Part shown: positions 51,000 through 60,092 of the stretch, piece after piece
How the letters are laid out: every line of letters begins with the position of its first letter
Position numbering within the stretch: position 1 is the stretch's first letter
NCBI GenBank assembly: GCA_050290265.1
Contig: JBNKHI010000006.1
Location: forward strand, 41,750-105,749
Origin: JBNKFV01 sp050290265
GTDB lineage: Bacteria; Pseudomonadota; Gammaproteobacteria; Pseudomonadales; Cellvibrionaceae
Reading direction: 5' to 3'
Length of the DNA stretch: 64,000 bases
The notes under the pieces: model-generated
The model's database searches: none
What the model saw: the letters and a program-made list of their open reading frames with translations, nothing else
What the model was told of the DNA's origin: nothing
Position numbers and translations under genes: made by a program

Positions 51000-52073
51000 T
51001 TACGCGGGAATATAAACTTCGCCGCGACTTAACAAACGTGCAGTACGCAGCAATCCAGCCTTACGCACCTGCGGTAACTCGCCATCCTGATAGTCAACTT
51101 CAAGACTGACAGAAAACTCGCCAGAGGGATGTTCCACCGACATTTGCACCGGATTACCTTCCGGCACCTCCGCAATACCCTCAGCCACAGACCCAGGCAA
51201 GACACAGGCAGTGGCGGCGGAAACAGCACCCAACACACCAATGGCGGCGTGGCACTTGTAGGGAATAAAGGTTCTGGTGTCGATCACGCCACCCTTTTGC
51301 GGTTTAGAGATCATGCACATTTTCGGTACCGCAGCACCATCAACATCACCCAGATTCATCATTGGGCCCAGCTGTAAACGCATGGACTGCAGTTTAGCTT
51401 TAAGATCTTCGTTAGCATTTAATTCAGCCGGTGTTTCACTACCGGTGATACCCATATCAGCAGCGCGAATAACCACTACCGGCATTCCGTTATCGACACA
51501 GGTGACCTCCACCCCATCAACAACGTCTTTCACATTGCCAGTCGGTAAGAGTGAACCACAGGCGGAACCCGCCACATCGCTATAATTACAAATAATCGGC
51601 GCGGAACTGCCGGGTACGCCATCAATTTTAGCGTCCCCCACATAGTTCATTGCCCCATTGGGCGTTTGCAGGACTAATTCGCACACAGAGCCACTATTGA
51701 TCATGTAAACTCGAACACGAGTTTCATCACCGGTAGGTGTAATCAACCCAGACTCAATGGCGAACGGCCCTACTCCAGAGAGTATATTGCCGCAGTTGGG
51801 CGTTGTATCAACACGATTCTCCCCAACCACTACCTGCACAAATAAATAATCAATATCCGCATCATCGCGTTCAGACAGGCTGATCACAGCAGCCTTGCTG
51901 GTTAACGGGTCTGCCCCACCCAAGCCGTCGATTTGCCGAGCATCTCTGCCCATAGCAGCCAGGATGGCATCATTTCGAGCAGATTCGTCTTTAGGTAAGT
52001 CCGCGGCATTAAAATACAGCCCCTTGGAGCTACCACCGCGTATTTGCATAAAAGGAATGGCTTTTTGCGTCAT
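51000..52073 (-). CDS. ligU: 4-Oxalomesaconate tautomerase LigU (PrpF/GalD family)
   Basis: A PrpF-fold isomerase, 357 aa from the ATG at 52073. The frame extends to a TTG at 52082, but MTQKAIPFMQIRGGSSKG is the usual N-terminus of this family. It shifts the double bond of 4-oxalomesaconate between its keto/enol isomers so LigJ can hydrate it. Diaminopimelate-epimerase-like halves are visible: MQIRGGSSKGLYF, NRVDTTPNCGNILSGVGPFA with the conserved Cys-Gly-Asn, and the second half CHAAIGVLGAVSAATACVLPG. It is the first gene of the operon, so its upstream gap (52074-52335) must hold the lig promoter. Confidence 0.9.
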   Translation of the reverse strand: MTQKAIPFMQIRGGSSKGLYFNAADLPKDESARNDAILAAMGRDARQIDGLGGADPLTSKAAVISLSERDDADIDYLFVQVVVGENRVDTTPNCGNILSGVGPFAIESGLITPTGDETRVRVYMINSGSVCELVLQTPNGAMNYVGDAKIDGVPGSSAPIICNYSDVAGSACGSLLPTGNVKDVVDGVEVTCVDNGMPVVVIRAADMGITGSETPAELNANEDLKAKLQSMRLQLGPMMNLGDVDGAAVPKMCMISKPQKGGVIDTRTFIPYKCHAAIGVLGAVSAATACVLPGSVAEGIAEVPEGNPVQMSVEHPSGEFSVSLEVDYQDGELPQVRKAGLLRTARLLSRGEVYIPA

Positions 52074-52335
52074 TACAGACAAAGTCCTTGTTATTAGGTT
52101 AGCTTGCTCGTGTGGCTACATTGGCAAAGTGCATACCCAGGAGCACAGTTAGATTAGCAGTCATTATGGCTATGCCGAGCGATAAATCACCAATAGATTT
52201 TCATTTTAGAGCCATGCAAAATGTTTATCAGCTTTTCACAAATAATTTGTAACCTATTGTAATTATTATGATAAATACATAAAAATAATATTGCGGCAAT
52301 TAAATCAACTTATGTAAATGGGCTCCCCCTCAACA

Positions 52336-53070
52336 TTACGCTGATGGGTACAGATGATAGGCCAACCAAAATAAACGAACCGAAAATGCCGTCAGCATCC
52401 AACGCATCATGGACCTGAAAACAGTCTCCGAGATTTTATGAACCCAGCACTTGGCCAGCACAGTTCCTAACACTCCCGCTACAGTTGAAAAAACCATTGC
52501 AACGATATACTGCCAATAGTCAAAGCCAATCCACACATAACTCGCCACTTTAAACAGTGACATACAACAAAGACTGGCAGCGATAGTGGCAATAATCATG
52601 TGCCGAGTCAGGGAGCTGCGCAAGAGCAACCCTTGTAGCAAACCGCCTAAGCCGGTGATGGTACTCAGCGCCGTATGAGCGGCACCCAACCATATATAAG
52701 GCATTGGTAACCTTAGGGACACCTTAAGCGGCGGCAGCCAGATGAGCGCCAGAATGCTAACGCCAAGCACGAAAGACAATACATAGTCAGGCATGATGGA
52801 ATACGCCTTTGCGCCAACCACAGCACCCACTGCCGAACCCAGCACAAAGGGCACGGCAATGTCCCAACAAATGTAACGGTAAAAATAAAACAACCGAGAG
52901 AACTGCCCTCCCAATAAAATAGCGGCGCTAACAGGAATAACCGCACCGATGGGCAGCACTAATGTTGCCGTTGCAAGAAGAACAATTCCGCCCCCCATCC
53001 CCGTAAATGTACTCACAACCGATGCGGCAAAACTAAAAAGCACCAAAAGGTATAACTCTATGGCAGGCAC
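52336..53070 (-). CDS. TSUP (TauE/SafE) permease next to the lig operon
   Basis: A 244-aa membrane protein with about eight helices. The duplicated family motif appears as VVSTFTGMGGGIVLLATATLVLP near residue 18 and HTALSTITGLGGLLQGLLL near 130. It shares only the general TSUP pattern with the protein at 15025-15834. It is upstream of ligU on the same strand (about 260 bases away) and diverges from the LysR regulator, so it may be the transporter for an aromatic acid or a pathway intermediate; that is inference from position only. Confidence 0.85.
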   Translation of the reverse strand: MPAIELYLLVLFSFAASVVSTFTGMGGGIVLLATATLVLPIGAVIPVSAAILLGGQFSRLFYFYRYICWDIAVPFVLGSAVGAVVGAKAYSIMPDYVLSFVLGVSILALIWLPPLKVSLRLPMPYIWLGAAHTALSTITGLGGLLQGLLLRSSLTRHMIIATIAASLCCMSLFKVASYVWIGFDYWQYIVAMVFSTVAGVLGTVLAKCWVHKISETVFRSMMRWMLTAFSVRLFWLAYHLYPSA

Positions 53071-53428
53071 AAATTTTCCTTAACATTACAAGTTGAAGCA
53101 GGCCATAAATGTCGGCGGTAGTAGACAACGACGTTCAGTATGACCAAGGCAATAATTACGGTGGAAAAACAGCACTGAAGATTACCTAGCTTACCTTTAT
53201 CACATTGAAAACTCACGAATTGCATAACTCATATAGACTTGGGTAAAGCAATGAGAAAACTAATCTGGTATATTTCCTTAATTATAAAAAGCTTTACCCG
53301 GATGCAGAATCGAAAATAAAAACCTTATAATTCAAGCAGATAGGAAATAAGCGCTATTAGAAATTAAAATTACATGTTTAGATTTCAATACTCGCCTTTC
53401 CCAAGCTGTCAGTTTAACTCGCAAAATA
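53071..53428. promoter_or_regulatory. Divergent TSUP permease/LysR control region
   Basis: About 360 AT-rich bases between two divergent genes. A TATAAT at 53326-53331 could serve the regulator, but its -35 is poor. I see no convincing T-N11-A LysR box by eye. The permease and the regulator must both be controlled from here. Confidence 0.45.
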
Positions 53429-53467
53429 TTGACCGGCAGCGAAACCAACACGGCCCGAGAGACACAA

Positions 53468-54709
53468 ATGCATACAGACCGCATAGGCATTCCTGAACTC
53501 AGCTTACGTCACTTGAAAGCAATGGCGCACGTAGCACGTTATAAAAACCTGACTCGTGCCGCGAACCAGCTAAATCGCTCTCAAACGGCTATAACTAAAG
53601 CAATCAGTGACTTGGAAAACCACTTACAGGTTAAGCTATTTGATCGATCCTCAACCGGCATGCTGCCAACGGTATACGGCGAAGCGTTAGTTAAAAGAGT
53701 GGAACAGGCTCAAGCTGAGTTCAGTTCCGCCGGGGAAGCCTATATGGGCTATAAGAAAAATGGCCGCAATTATCAAAACATCTCGATTTTTTCGATGGAC
53801 ATCAGTTACAAGCGCCTGGCTTCCTTTATTGCCCTGTATGATTCCAAAGATATTACTTCTGCCGCAGAGAAGCTCAACATTACCCGTGCCGCAGTTTATA
53901 ACTCTATCCGGCAACTGGAAGAATTATTAGACTTGCCCCTTTTTGAACGTGAGCCTAACGGCGTTGCCAGTACCGCCTTCTGTTCCGTGCTGGCCCGCCA
54001 CTTGAAATTGGCTTTCGCACAAATTCGACATGCCATTGAAGATATCGCCAGTGTCGATGGTGTGACGTGTGGCTCCGTTGCAGTGGGCACCCTGCCCTAC
54101 ACTCGCACCATGTTAACGCCTCGCGCAATTAATCATTTACTGGAATTACAGCCTCAACTGGACGTTGCAACAATTGAAGGACCTTACGCGCTCTTAGAGG
54201 CGGCGTTGCGCAGTGGCGATATAGATTTTATTGTTGGAGCCATCCGCCCCATTGAAGCTGGCAAAGATCTAAAAACGGAAGAATTATTTGAAGACAGACT
54301 GGCAGTGATCGCAAGAAAAGGCCATCCCCTAGCAGAGAAAAACAGCATCACCTTGAAAGACCTGGAACCGTATAATTGGGTACTGCCATCACGCAGCACG
54401 CCTGCGAGAAGCCTTTTCGATCAGGTACTTAAAGCTCACAATATTGCTCCCCCGCAACACGCCGTCGAAACCAGTTCGCTCTCAACGGTCCGCGGCATGT
54501 TACTGGAAAGCGACAGAATTGCCTTGTTGTCAGAACACCAGATCTACTACGACAAAAAATACAACGTGCTTACCGTCTTGCCTTTAAAGCTGGAAGAAAC
54601 CTATCGCCCAATAGGCGTTACCATGCGATCGCACACGGCACCTTCGCCTGCAGCACAGTTATTTTTAGACAGTTTGCGGTATGTTTCGCAAGACATTGGT
54701 CAAGAATAA
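53468..54709 (+). CDS. LysR-type regulator with two tandem HTH domains
   Basis: A transcription factor of about 413 aa, some 110 residues longer than normal LysR proteins. The first LysR winged HTH is at about 13-72 (LRHLKAMAHVARYKNLTRAA, TAITKAISDLENHLQVKLFDR). A second complete LysR HTH is at about 113-172 (RLASFIALYDSKDITSAAEKL, AAVYNSIRQLEELLDLPLFER). The inducer-binding domain follows (about 195-405, GSVAVGTLPYTRTMLTPRAI, LEAALRSGDIDFIVGAIR, DRLAVIARKGHPLAEK). I chose the ATG at 53468 with GAGAG upstream; the frame is open from a TTG at 53429. It is divergent from the TSUP permease and close to ligUIKJ, so it is the probable regulator of 4,5-cleavage genes. Confidence 0.9.
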   Translation: MHTDRIGIPELSLRHLKAMAHVARYKNLTRAANQLNRSQTAITKAISDLENHLQVKLFDRSSTGMLPTVYGEALVKRVEQAQAEFSSAGEAYMGYKKNGRNYQNISIFSMDISYKRLASFIALYDSKDITSAAEKLNITRAAVYNSIRQLEELLDLPLFEREPNGVASTAFCSVLARHLKLAFAQIRHAIEDIASVDGVTCGSVAVGTLPYTRTMLTPRAINHLLELQPQLDVATIEGPYALLEAALRSGDIDFIVGAIRPIEAGKDLKTEELFEDRLAVIARKGHPLAEKNSITLKDLEPYNWVLPSRSTPARSLFDQVLKAHNIAPPQHAVETSSLSTVRGMLLESDRIALLSEHQIYYDKKYNVLTVLPLKLEETYRPIGVTMRSHTAPSPAAQLFLDSLRYVSQDIGQE

Positions 54710-54820
54710 ACAGCAGGATAGGAAAAACGGCAAAGTTAAGTCTCTCAGCTCCTACCCTTTTGCCAACATTACAAACTGGGCAACCGCGAGTCATTCCGTT
54801 CGAAACAACCTTTATAAACA

Positions 54821-54840
54821 GCACGACTCAATCGTCGTGC
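54821..54840 (-). terminator. Hairpin overlapping the chemoreceptor stop codon
   Basis: GCACGAC (54821-54827) and GTCGTGC (54834-54840) are exact inverted arms around TCAATC, which holds the stop codon. On the minus strand it is followed by TGTTTATAAA, a poor T-run. It is a plausible weak terminator between the convergent LysR and chemoreceptor genes. Confidence 0.5.
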
Positions 54841-56390
54841 AGGTAAACGCCACTGGCAATCATCGTATTACTATCGATTTCACGTACATAAGTGAGTTTT
54901 CTCGCAGTCTCACCTGTCTGCGGGTTAATAAAGCGATACTGATAGCTACCGAATTTTTTGGTTTTCGCAATATCGACCATGTCGCGCCCCAAATAACGCC
55001 CATCAGCGTCTTTATCATCGTATAAATTCTTCCCTACGAGCGCAGTATTCCCTCCGTATACCAGCATATTGCCTTGATAATCCATGGCAAAAATAAACAA
55101 CTCACCGTTAACAAAGCCACCCATTGGGTCGTTAAAATCCTGGAAAGCTTTCTCTTTACCCTGCGCTTTAACATGATCTGCAGCGCGCTGTAATAGTTTT
55201 TCTGCATCTTCAGGACGAAATAAGCGTAATTTGCCCAAAATCGCTTTAACGTCTCGAGAAAATGCCGACAAGTTATTCGTTGCCTTGGAATTAGAGCGAA
55301 TACTCTCTGTAGCGTCATTCATAGCCACAGCAATGGTCTGCAAACTTTTTGACAACTCAGATGCTGTATTTTGCTGATCAGCAGCGGAGCTTGAAATGTG
55401 CTGAATTTCTGACGCCACGTGACTAATATGATCGACCATATCAAGCAGTGCTTGCTCAGATTTACCCGCCTCCGCAGCAGCATTTTTGACAACGTCTTCA
55501 CCTTCGAGCATACCTTTAATAGCGGTATCCAATTCGCTCTGCATTTGATCGACGGTATTAGCAATCTGCTCCGTGGCATCAGCGGTTTCTGAAGCCAGCT
55601 TTCGAACTTCATCGGAGACCACAGCAAAACCTCGCCCGTGATCACCTGCTCGTGCAGCCTCAATTGCCGCATTTAAGGCCAATAAATTAGTTTGAGACGC
55701 AATACTACGAATGAGGTCAACAATCTGACCTATCTCACCCGAACGTTCACCTAACCGGTGTATCGCCACCGAAGCATCACCCACAATGCCAGAGATGCGG
55801 TTAATCGCAATCAGGTTCTCCTGGACAATAGCGCGACCTTCACTAGACACTTTAGCCGCAGTCTCCGAGCTCTCAGAAGCTGCCGTGCAATTTTTGGCAA
55901 TTTCCATCGAAGTCATAGACAACTCTTCACTGGCTGCGGCAGAGGTATCTAATTGAGCCCCGACATTATCGACGGCTGTGACCAACGTACTGGCGTTACT
56001 TTCCAGCAACTGAGCAGAAAGTGCCACATTGACCGTACCTTGAGAAAGATTAATCAACATATCCCGCAGGTTATTAACAAACCGATTTACATTCGCGCCA
56101 ATGTTCCCACTGGACTCAGCATCAGCGGGCGATAACTCACTGGTGAAATCTCCTCGGGTTAGGGCCGAGGTCACCTGTTCCAGCGCACTCCCGGCTCCAT
56201 CACTGTCAAACGAGAACTTCGTGTAAAAAAGAAAAAGTGCAACACCGAAAACGATCGAGACCAAAAGAAAAATTATCTTCACGGCCGACGGATTAAAGCC
56301 ATCTGAAAATCCGGCATAACCGAGAGTTAGCCAACCCAGGGAACCTGAAATCATCATTGTGACGAGCAACAATTTACGCATGGGTATCAA
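54828..56390 (-). CDS. Chemoreceptor (MCP) with C-terminal Cache domain
   Basis: A 520-aa methyl-accepting chemotaxis protein with an unusual layout. Two membrane helices (about 6-27 and 37-56) enclose only about ten periplasmic residues, too few for a sensor. A HAMP-like piece leads into the signalling coiled coil (about 110-390), whose tip reads IASQTNLLALNAAIEAARAG and FAVVSDEVRKLA. The last 120 residues form a single Cache-type domain (GGFVNGELFIFAMDYQGNMLV, GRDMVDIAKTKKFGSYQYRF, LTYVREIDSNTMIASGVYL), placed in the cytoplasm by this topology. It presumably senses an internal small molecule or metabolite. It is convergent with the LysR gene. The ATG at 56390 or 56381 may be the start. Confidence 0.9.
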   Translation of the reverse strand: MIPMRKLLLVTMMISGSLGWLTLGYAGFSDGFNPSAVKIIFLLVSIVFGVALFLFYTKFSFDSDGAGSALEQVTSALTRGDFTSELSPADAESSGNIGANVNRFVNNLRDMLINLSQGTVNVALSAQLLESNASTLVTAVDNVGAQLDTSAAASEELSMTSMEIAKNCTAASESSETAAKVSSEGRAIVQENLIAINRISGIVGDASVAIHRLGERSGEIGQIVDLIRSIASQTNLLALNAAIEAARAGDHGRGFAVVSDEVRKLASETADATEQIANTVDQMQSELDTAIKGMLEGEDVVKNAAAEAGKSEQALLDMVDHISHVASEIQHISSSAADQQNTASELSKSLQTIAVAMNDATESIRSNSKATNNLSAFSRDVKAILGKLRLFRPEDAEKLLQRAADHVKAQGKEKAFQDFNDPMGGFVNGELFIFAMDYQGNMLVYGGNTALVGKNLYDDKDADGRYLGRDMVDIAKTKKFGSYQYRFINPQTGETARKLTYVREIDSNTMIASGVYLHDD

Positions 56391-56585
56391 TCACCTTTTT
56401 TATTCTTATCACTTAGCATAACGCTATTGTCAGCTATAACGTATAAAAGCCTAGGTCACTATAACGGTATGACCAATTTCAATAACATTTCAAAACTTAT
56501 TTTATAATAGCGGCGTTGACGGCATTTACTTTAGCCAACCCCAAATGCCTGATGAACACCAAAATAATTCCGCAATATCTAGGAC

Positions 56586-57728
56586 TCAAAGCCAGTCATT
56601 TAATTCAATACCAATGCCCAGCGTTTCCATCTTAACATTGTAGTCTATCAGGCTCTCTCCGTAGCCATTAAAATACTTGATATAACCGCCAACGCGCTTA
56701 CCCAATGGAAAGCTCCAGCCCAACTCTGTTGCTCCGTGATTCTTACCAGAAAAATAATTACGCAACTTTAAACTCACAGTATGCTCGCCAACAGAATAAG
56801 CACTCTGAAACTCACCATTGCCTAAATAATCTTCTATATCAGGGTTATCGTCACCGTCAGGATCACCAGGATAGTCATCTTCATCCTCAGGAATTCGATA
56901 CCAACCCGTCAACGCGAATGCGAAACTATCTCTTTCCCATACAGTTCTGGCAAAAACACGGTTCCAACTGCGCGACAGGTCTCCTGATTGGCCATTAGAC
57001 TGGTGATTTACGCCGATACCATTTGACACATTATTAAAACCCCAGACATCCAATTTAGAATCGAAATCGACCCAGACCTCTGGCTCATGATTCGTTTCAC
57101 GAAAAGGACGGGAAATTTTACTGTTGTACGCCTGCCAAAAAAACTTACCTGTATAACCCGCATAGAGTGTGCCCTCTCCAAACAACACACCCTTAGCTAG
57201 CGTAGTTTTAATACTGATTTGAAATTGAATTTCGCGGTTATCCAGTTCGTTATTGTAAGCCTCTGCAAAAGGCTCTTGATTTGGTGATCGAGAATAAACA
57301 AAAGGCAACAAGTAGTTCGGCCGATGCGGTTCCAAGGCAAACCGGTTTTGATAAGCCGCATCCTCCAGCGCTCGCCGGCGACCGACAGCCCCAAGCTTTG
57401 CAGACTGGTGATACTCATCTGTTCCCGGTTTACCCGTAGGAGGCTGCTCGTTGTCTTTCACAACTTGCTCTGACAGAGACTTATCGATCGCTACAGAGCT
57501 ACTATCCACGCTGTCATACCGTATCGAGATTTTGTCGCATTGTTCACGAACACTGCTCACAGTGGCGTCCGGACTGGCACGATTTAATGCCTCTAATAAA
57601 CAAATATCCTCGGCACTATTACCAAAGCAAGAAGCCGCAACTAAAGTTTGCAACGCAACAGTCAGGAACCATGGAGAGGTGATACTACGTGAAGAGGATA
57701 AAGCTGTGGGCATAGTTGATGTAAACAT
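56586..57728 (-). CDS. pldA: Outer-membrane phospholipase A (PldA/OMPLA family)
   Basis: A beta-barrel phospholipase that cleaves acyl chains from phospholipids in the outer leaflet. The catalytic His-Ser pair sits in GIGVNHQSNGQSGDLSRSWN, matching the HxSNG motif with the supporting Asn in SRSWN. Barrel strands such as EIQFQISIKTTLAKG, GEGTLYAGYTGKFFWQAYN, VGEHTVSLKLRNYF and the C-terminal GIGIELNDWL follow. About 110 residues of low-similarity sequence precede the barrel, including a hydrophobic signal ending VAASC, which could be a lipobox. An acidic insert near 290 (EDEDDYPGDPDGDDNPD) may bind calcium. The start is uncertain: ATG at 57728 or 57713, or a GTG at 57797; none has a clear ribosome site. 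Confidence 0.88.
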   Translation of the reverse strand: MFTSTMPTALSSSRSITSPWFLTVALQTLVAASCFGNSAEDICLLEALNRASPDATVSSVREQCDKISIRYDSVDSSSVAIDKSLSEQVVKDNEQPPTGKPGTDEYHQSAKLGAVGRRRALEDAAYQNRFALEPHRPNYLLPFVYSRSPNQEPFAEAYNNELDNREIQFQISIKTTLAKGVLFGEGTLYAGYTGKFFWQAYNSKISRPFRETNHEPEVWVDFDSKLDVWGFNNVSNGIGVNHQSNGQSGDLSRSWNRVFARTVWERDSFAFALTGWYRIPEDEDDYPGDPDGDDNPDIEDYLGNGEFQSAYSVGEHTVSLKLRNYFSGKNHGATELGWSFPLGKRVGGYIKYFNGYGESLIDYNVKMETLGIGIELNDWL

Positions 57729-57797
57729 AATGGAATTAACAAATATTAAGTAAATTTGCGGCCCTGGGCGCTGCAACGTCTGAAAAGAGCTAGGCAC

Positions 57798-58082
57798 GTA
57801 TAGCTAAGCATTTTGATATCACTCAGCAATCGATAAACTACGCCATCATACCCTAGAGTCTGACGCTAAACCTAAACCGTGCTCGCTTTGGGTGAATAAT
57901 AAGATAGATGAATGGCTTAACCAAGAAAGAATAACCCGCATCACAAACACAACCGGCAAGGATAATGGACCACAAACGTTGGTTTAATGCTGTTACAGCT
58001 GAGACAAATGCTGAGTATGTACTGAGGGAGAAGAAAAAGCTGGCTAGTAAACAACTGGCTACCGGGTGGTGACAAACCCAGC
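57798..58082. other. Gap with possible coding remnant
   Basis: About 285 bases between pldA and the next minus-strand gene. On the plus strand a 35-codon frame (57965-58072) encodes a Lys/Glu-rich peptide ending LASKQLATGW, preceded by AAGG. It has no family I recognise and could be the broken end of a lost gene. Nothing else is supported. Confidence 0.3.
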
Positions 58083-58736
58083 TTAAAAACTGTAAGTAAC
58101 TTTAAAATTTAAACTTTTACTCGACCACTTCATTCGGTATCCGACGCCTTCGGTGCCGTCTAAAGCACCGCCTTTATGCTCCCCTTTTAGGGCAGTTACC
58201 ACCAGCGGTGAGGTATGAGCTGCAACAAAGTTTTTCAACTCTACTGCCAACTTGTCCAGTTGATCTTCATAAGTATTCTGAGATTTACCCGAATTAGCCG
58301 CTGATAAAGAACTCAAATTCCACTGATAGTGCTTAGTTGCGGGCTTAACACTATAGGCGCTTGAAACATCGATTTGCTGACCAGCGCCCCACGATCCAGT
58401 AGCGGCCTGCAAATAATTAACCGTGTTTTGCTGATCCATTTCTGCGCAATCCGGTGCAGCTACACTGCAGCCACCAGCAAAAGCGGCCTCAGGGAGCATT
58501 AGCACTGCGCCCAAAAAGGCGACTCCCTTCAAAAAGGCTTGCAACCCCAGGCAGCGAGTGAGCTGAAAACGGGTGATTGCCCCCTGAGCCAGCAATATTT
58601 CACCCAATCGGCGACCAGAATGTTGTTGGCGAAGCGCTCCCGCCAATACTGGCTCTGAAATAAGTTTGCGTCCAAGCAACAAGGCGCCGATACGAGGCAC
58701 TCGGTTCAGATAGGATCTAACGAAAGCATGGACCAT
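58083..58736 (-). CDS. Unrecognised protein with MshEN-like N-terminus and internal signal
   Basis: A 217-aa protein from the ATG at 58736, which has AGGTGA five bases upstream; the frame is open to 58823. Residues about 14-55 (VPRIGALLLGRKLISEPVLA, GALRQQHSGRRLGEILLAQG, AITRFQLTRCL) have the LGxxLLxxGxIxxxxLxxAL layout of the MshEN/GspE-N domain, known to bind c-di-GMP in some ATPases. A hydrophobic stretch (about 63-80, FLKGVAFLGAVLMLPEAAFA) ends in an AFA-GG cleavage-like site, followed by a two-cysteine segment and strands up to an aromatic C-terminus (SLNFKVTYSF). If the hydrophobic part is a signal anchor, the MshEN-like part is cytoplasmic and the rest periplasmic. Function not recognised. 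Confidence 0.65.
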   Translation of the reverse strand: MVHAFVRSYLNRVPRIGALLLGRKLISEPVLAGALRQQHSGRRLGEILLAQGAITRFQLTRCLGLQAFLKGVAFLGAVLMLPEAAFAGGCSVAAPDCAEMDQQNTVNYLQAATGSWGAGQQIDVSSAYSVKPATKHYQWNLSSLSAANSGKSQNTYEDQLDKLAVELKNFVAAHTSPLVVTALKGEHKGGALDGTEGVGYRMKWSSKSLNFKVTYSF

Positions 58737-58919
58737 TTTACTCACCTGCTGCGCTGTCGGCGCCTTCGGGTCGTTAGTGTGGTTGGGGTTCACCTCAACC
58801 GTTGTTAGAAACAGTATCCCCAATACACAGGCTTCAGTCTGTGACCTACACCACCTTAAAAGGTCGACTAGTTCTCACTTTTATCCGCCCCCCAAAAAAA
58901 CAGCTCCGCACCTTCAACC

Positions 58920-60092
58920 CTATATTCCACTAACATTTAAACAAGGTAAATCTGATAACGGATTATTAGCCCAAGGCGAAGTAAACATCTGCTCGACAAC
59001 CGCTGCTGGAACCTCGTCTGGACGCGCGTATCGCCAACTTGGTTGCCGGTCTTTATCAACCAGCAGTGCCCTAACCCCCTCATAAAACTCACTGTCTTTA
59101 ATAATATTGGTTGCGAGTACAAGCTCAGACAAAAACACATCTCTAAGCGAGGCGTTTTGACTACGCTTCCACTGCTGATCTATCACACAAGCGGCCAAGG
59201 GCGAACCAGCCTTCAAGGTTGCTAGTGCAGTAGCCAGCCAAGGATCTTCCGTGTGCAAACCTAGCAACGCTTCAACGGCACCAGCCGTTTCATCAATGGT
59301 TAAAGCTCGGACCACTTCATCCGCGTGAGCCTGGAGCGAGGCGGTGTCAGGATCCAGCTCTTCAGCAATGGAAAAATCAGCTAGAAAAGCATCCAGTTGC
59401 AACTGATTCGATTGCGATGAGTGCCCCCAGTGTAAATTAGTCAACCCCTCCTTTACCCGCTCTAGATCCTGGCTGCGTATACACTGGTCAGCCAGATCAG
59501 CCCAAAGCGCATCCGCCGCGCCTATCGGTGCGCCAGTCAGAGCTAAAAAACGTCCCAGCCCTTGAGGTACACGGTGTAAAAAATGGCTCGCTCCCACATC
59601 AGGAAATAAAGCAATGGTGATTTCAGGCATCGCAAGGCGACTCGCCTCTGTAACAACGCGGGTTCTACAGCCTTGAAGCAACCCCATACCACCACCCATA
59701 ACAATACCGTCGCCCCAGCAAACAATCGGCTTAGGAAAAATGTGCAAGGTATAATCCAAACGATATTCTTCAGTAAAAAAAGCCTCACCAAACCGTGCGG
59801 CAGGACCGTTATGCAGCTCCTTGCCCGCAAAATACAACGCGCGCACATCTCCGCCAGCGCAAAATGCCTTTGACTGACTACTTTCTAGCCAAACCAAAAC
59901 AATTCGAGGGTCCAATAGCCAGGCATCGAGCTGATACTGAATGGCTTGAACCATATCGCGCGTTAAAGCATTCAATGTACGCGGGGCATTAAGTGTTATC
60001 ACGCCAATTTTATGATTGGCATCACCTTGATACTGCGCACAAGCCAGCTCTGAAAAAACAACTGGGGCTTCACTTTGAGGAGTTGGTTTCAT
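58920..60092 (-). CDS. 3-Hydroxyisobutyryl-CoA hydrolase (crotonase family)
   Basis: A crotonase-fold enzyme of 390 aa, longer than simple enoyl-CoA hydratases and typical of HIBYL-CoA hydrolase of valine breakdown. Marks: IGVITLNAPRTLNALTRDM, the oxyanion segment SKAFCAGGDVRALYFAGKE, VCWGDGIVMGGGMGLLQGC and the catalytic Glu/Asp region MPEITIALFPDVGASHFLH. The C-terminal helical part ends with LRDVFLSELVLA and a GVRALLVDKDRQPSWRYA tail characteristic of this subfamily. The start has AAGGAAA upstream. No other valine genes are adjacent. Fatty-acid enoyl-CoA hydratase is the less likely alternative. Confidence 0.9.
   Translation of the reverse strand: MKPTPQSEAPVVFSELACAQYQGDANHKIGVITLNAPRTLNALTRDMVQAIQYQLDAWLLDPRIVLVWLESSQSKAFCAGGDVRALYFAGKELHNGPAARFGEAFFTEEYRLDYTLHIFPKPIVCWGDGIVMGGGMGLLQGCRTRVVTEASRLAMPEITIALFPDVGASHFLHRVPQGLGRFLALTGAPIGAADALWADLADQCIRSQDLERVKEGLTNLHWGHSSQSNQLQLDAFLADFSIAEELDPDTASLQAHADEVVRALTIDETAGAVEALLGLHTEDPWLATALATLKAGSPLAACVIDQQWKRSQNASLRDVFLSELVLATNIIKDSEFYEGVRALLVDKDRQPSWRYARPDEVPAAVVEQMFTSPWANNPLSDLPCLNVSGI

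Noticed and set aside
15025..53070. The two TSUP permeases as a recent duplication
   Set aside because: Only the general family motifs are shared; the remaining sequence and length differ.
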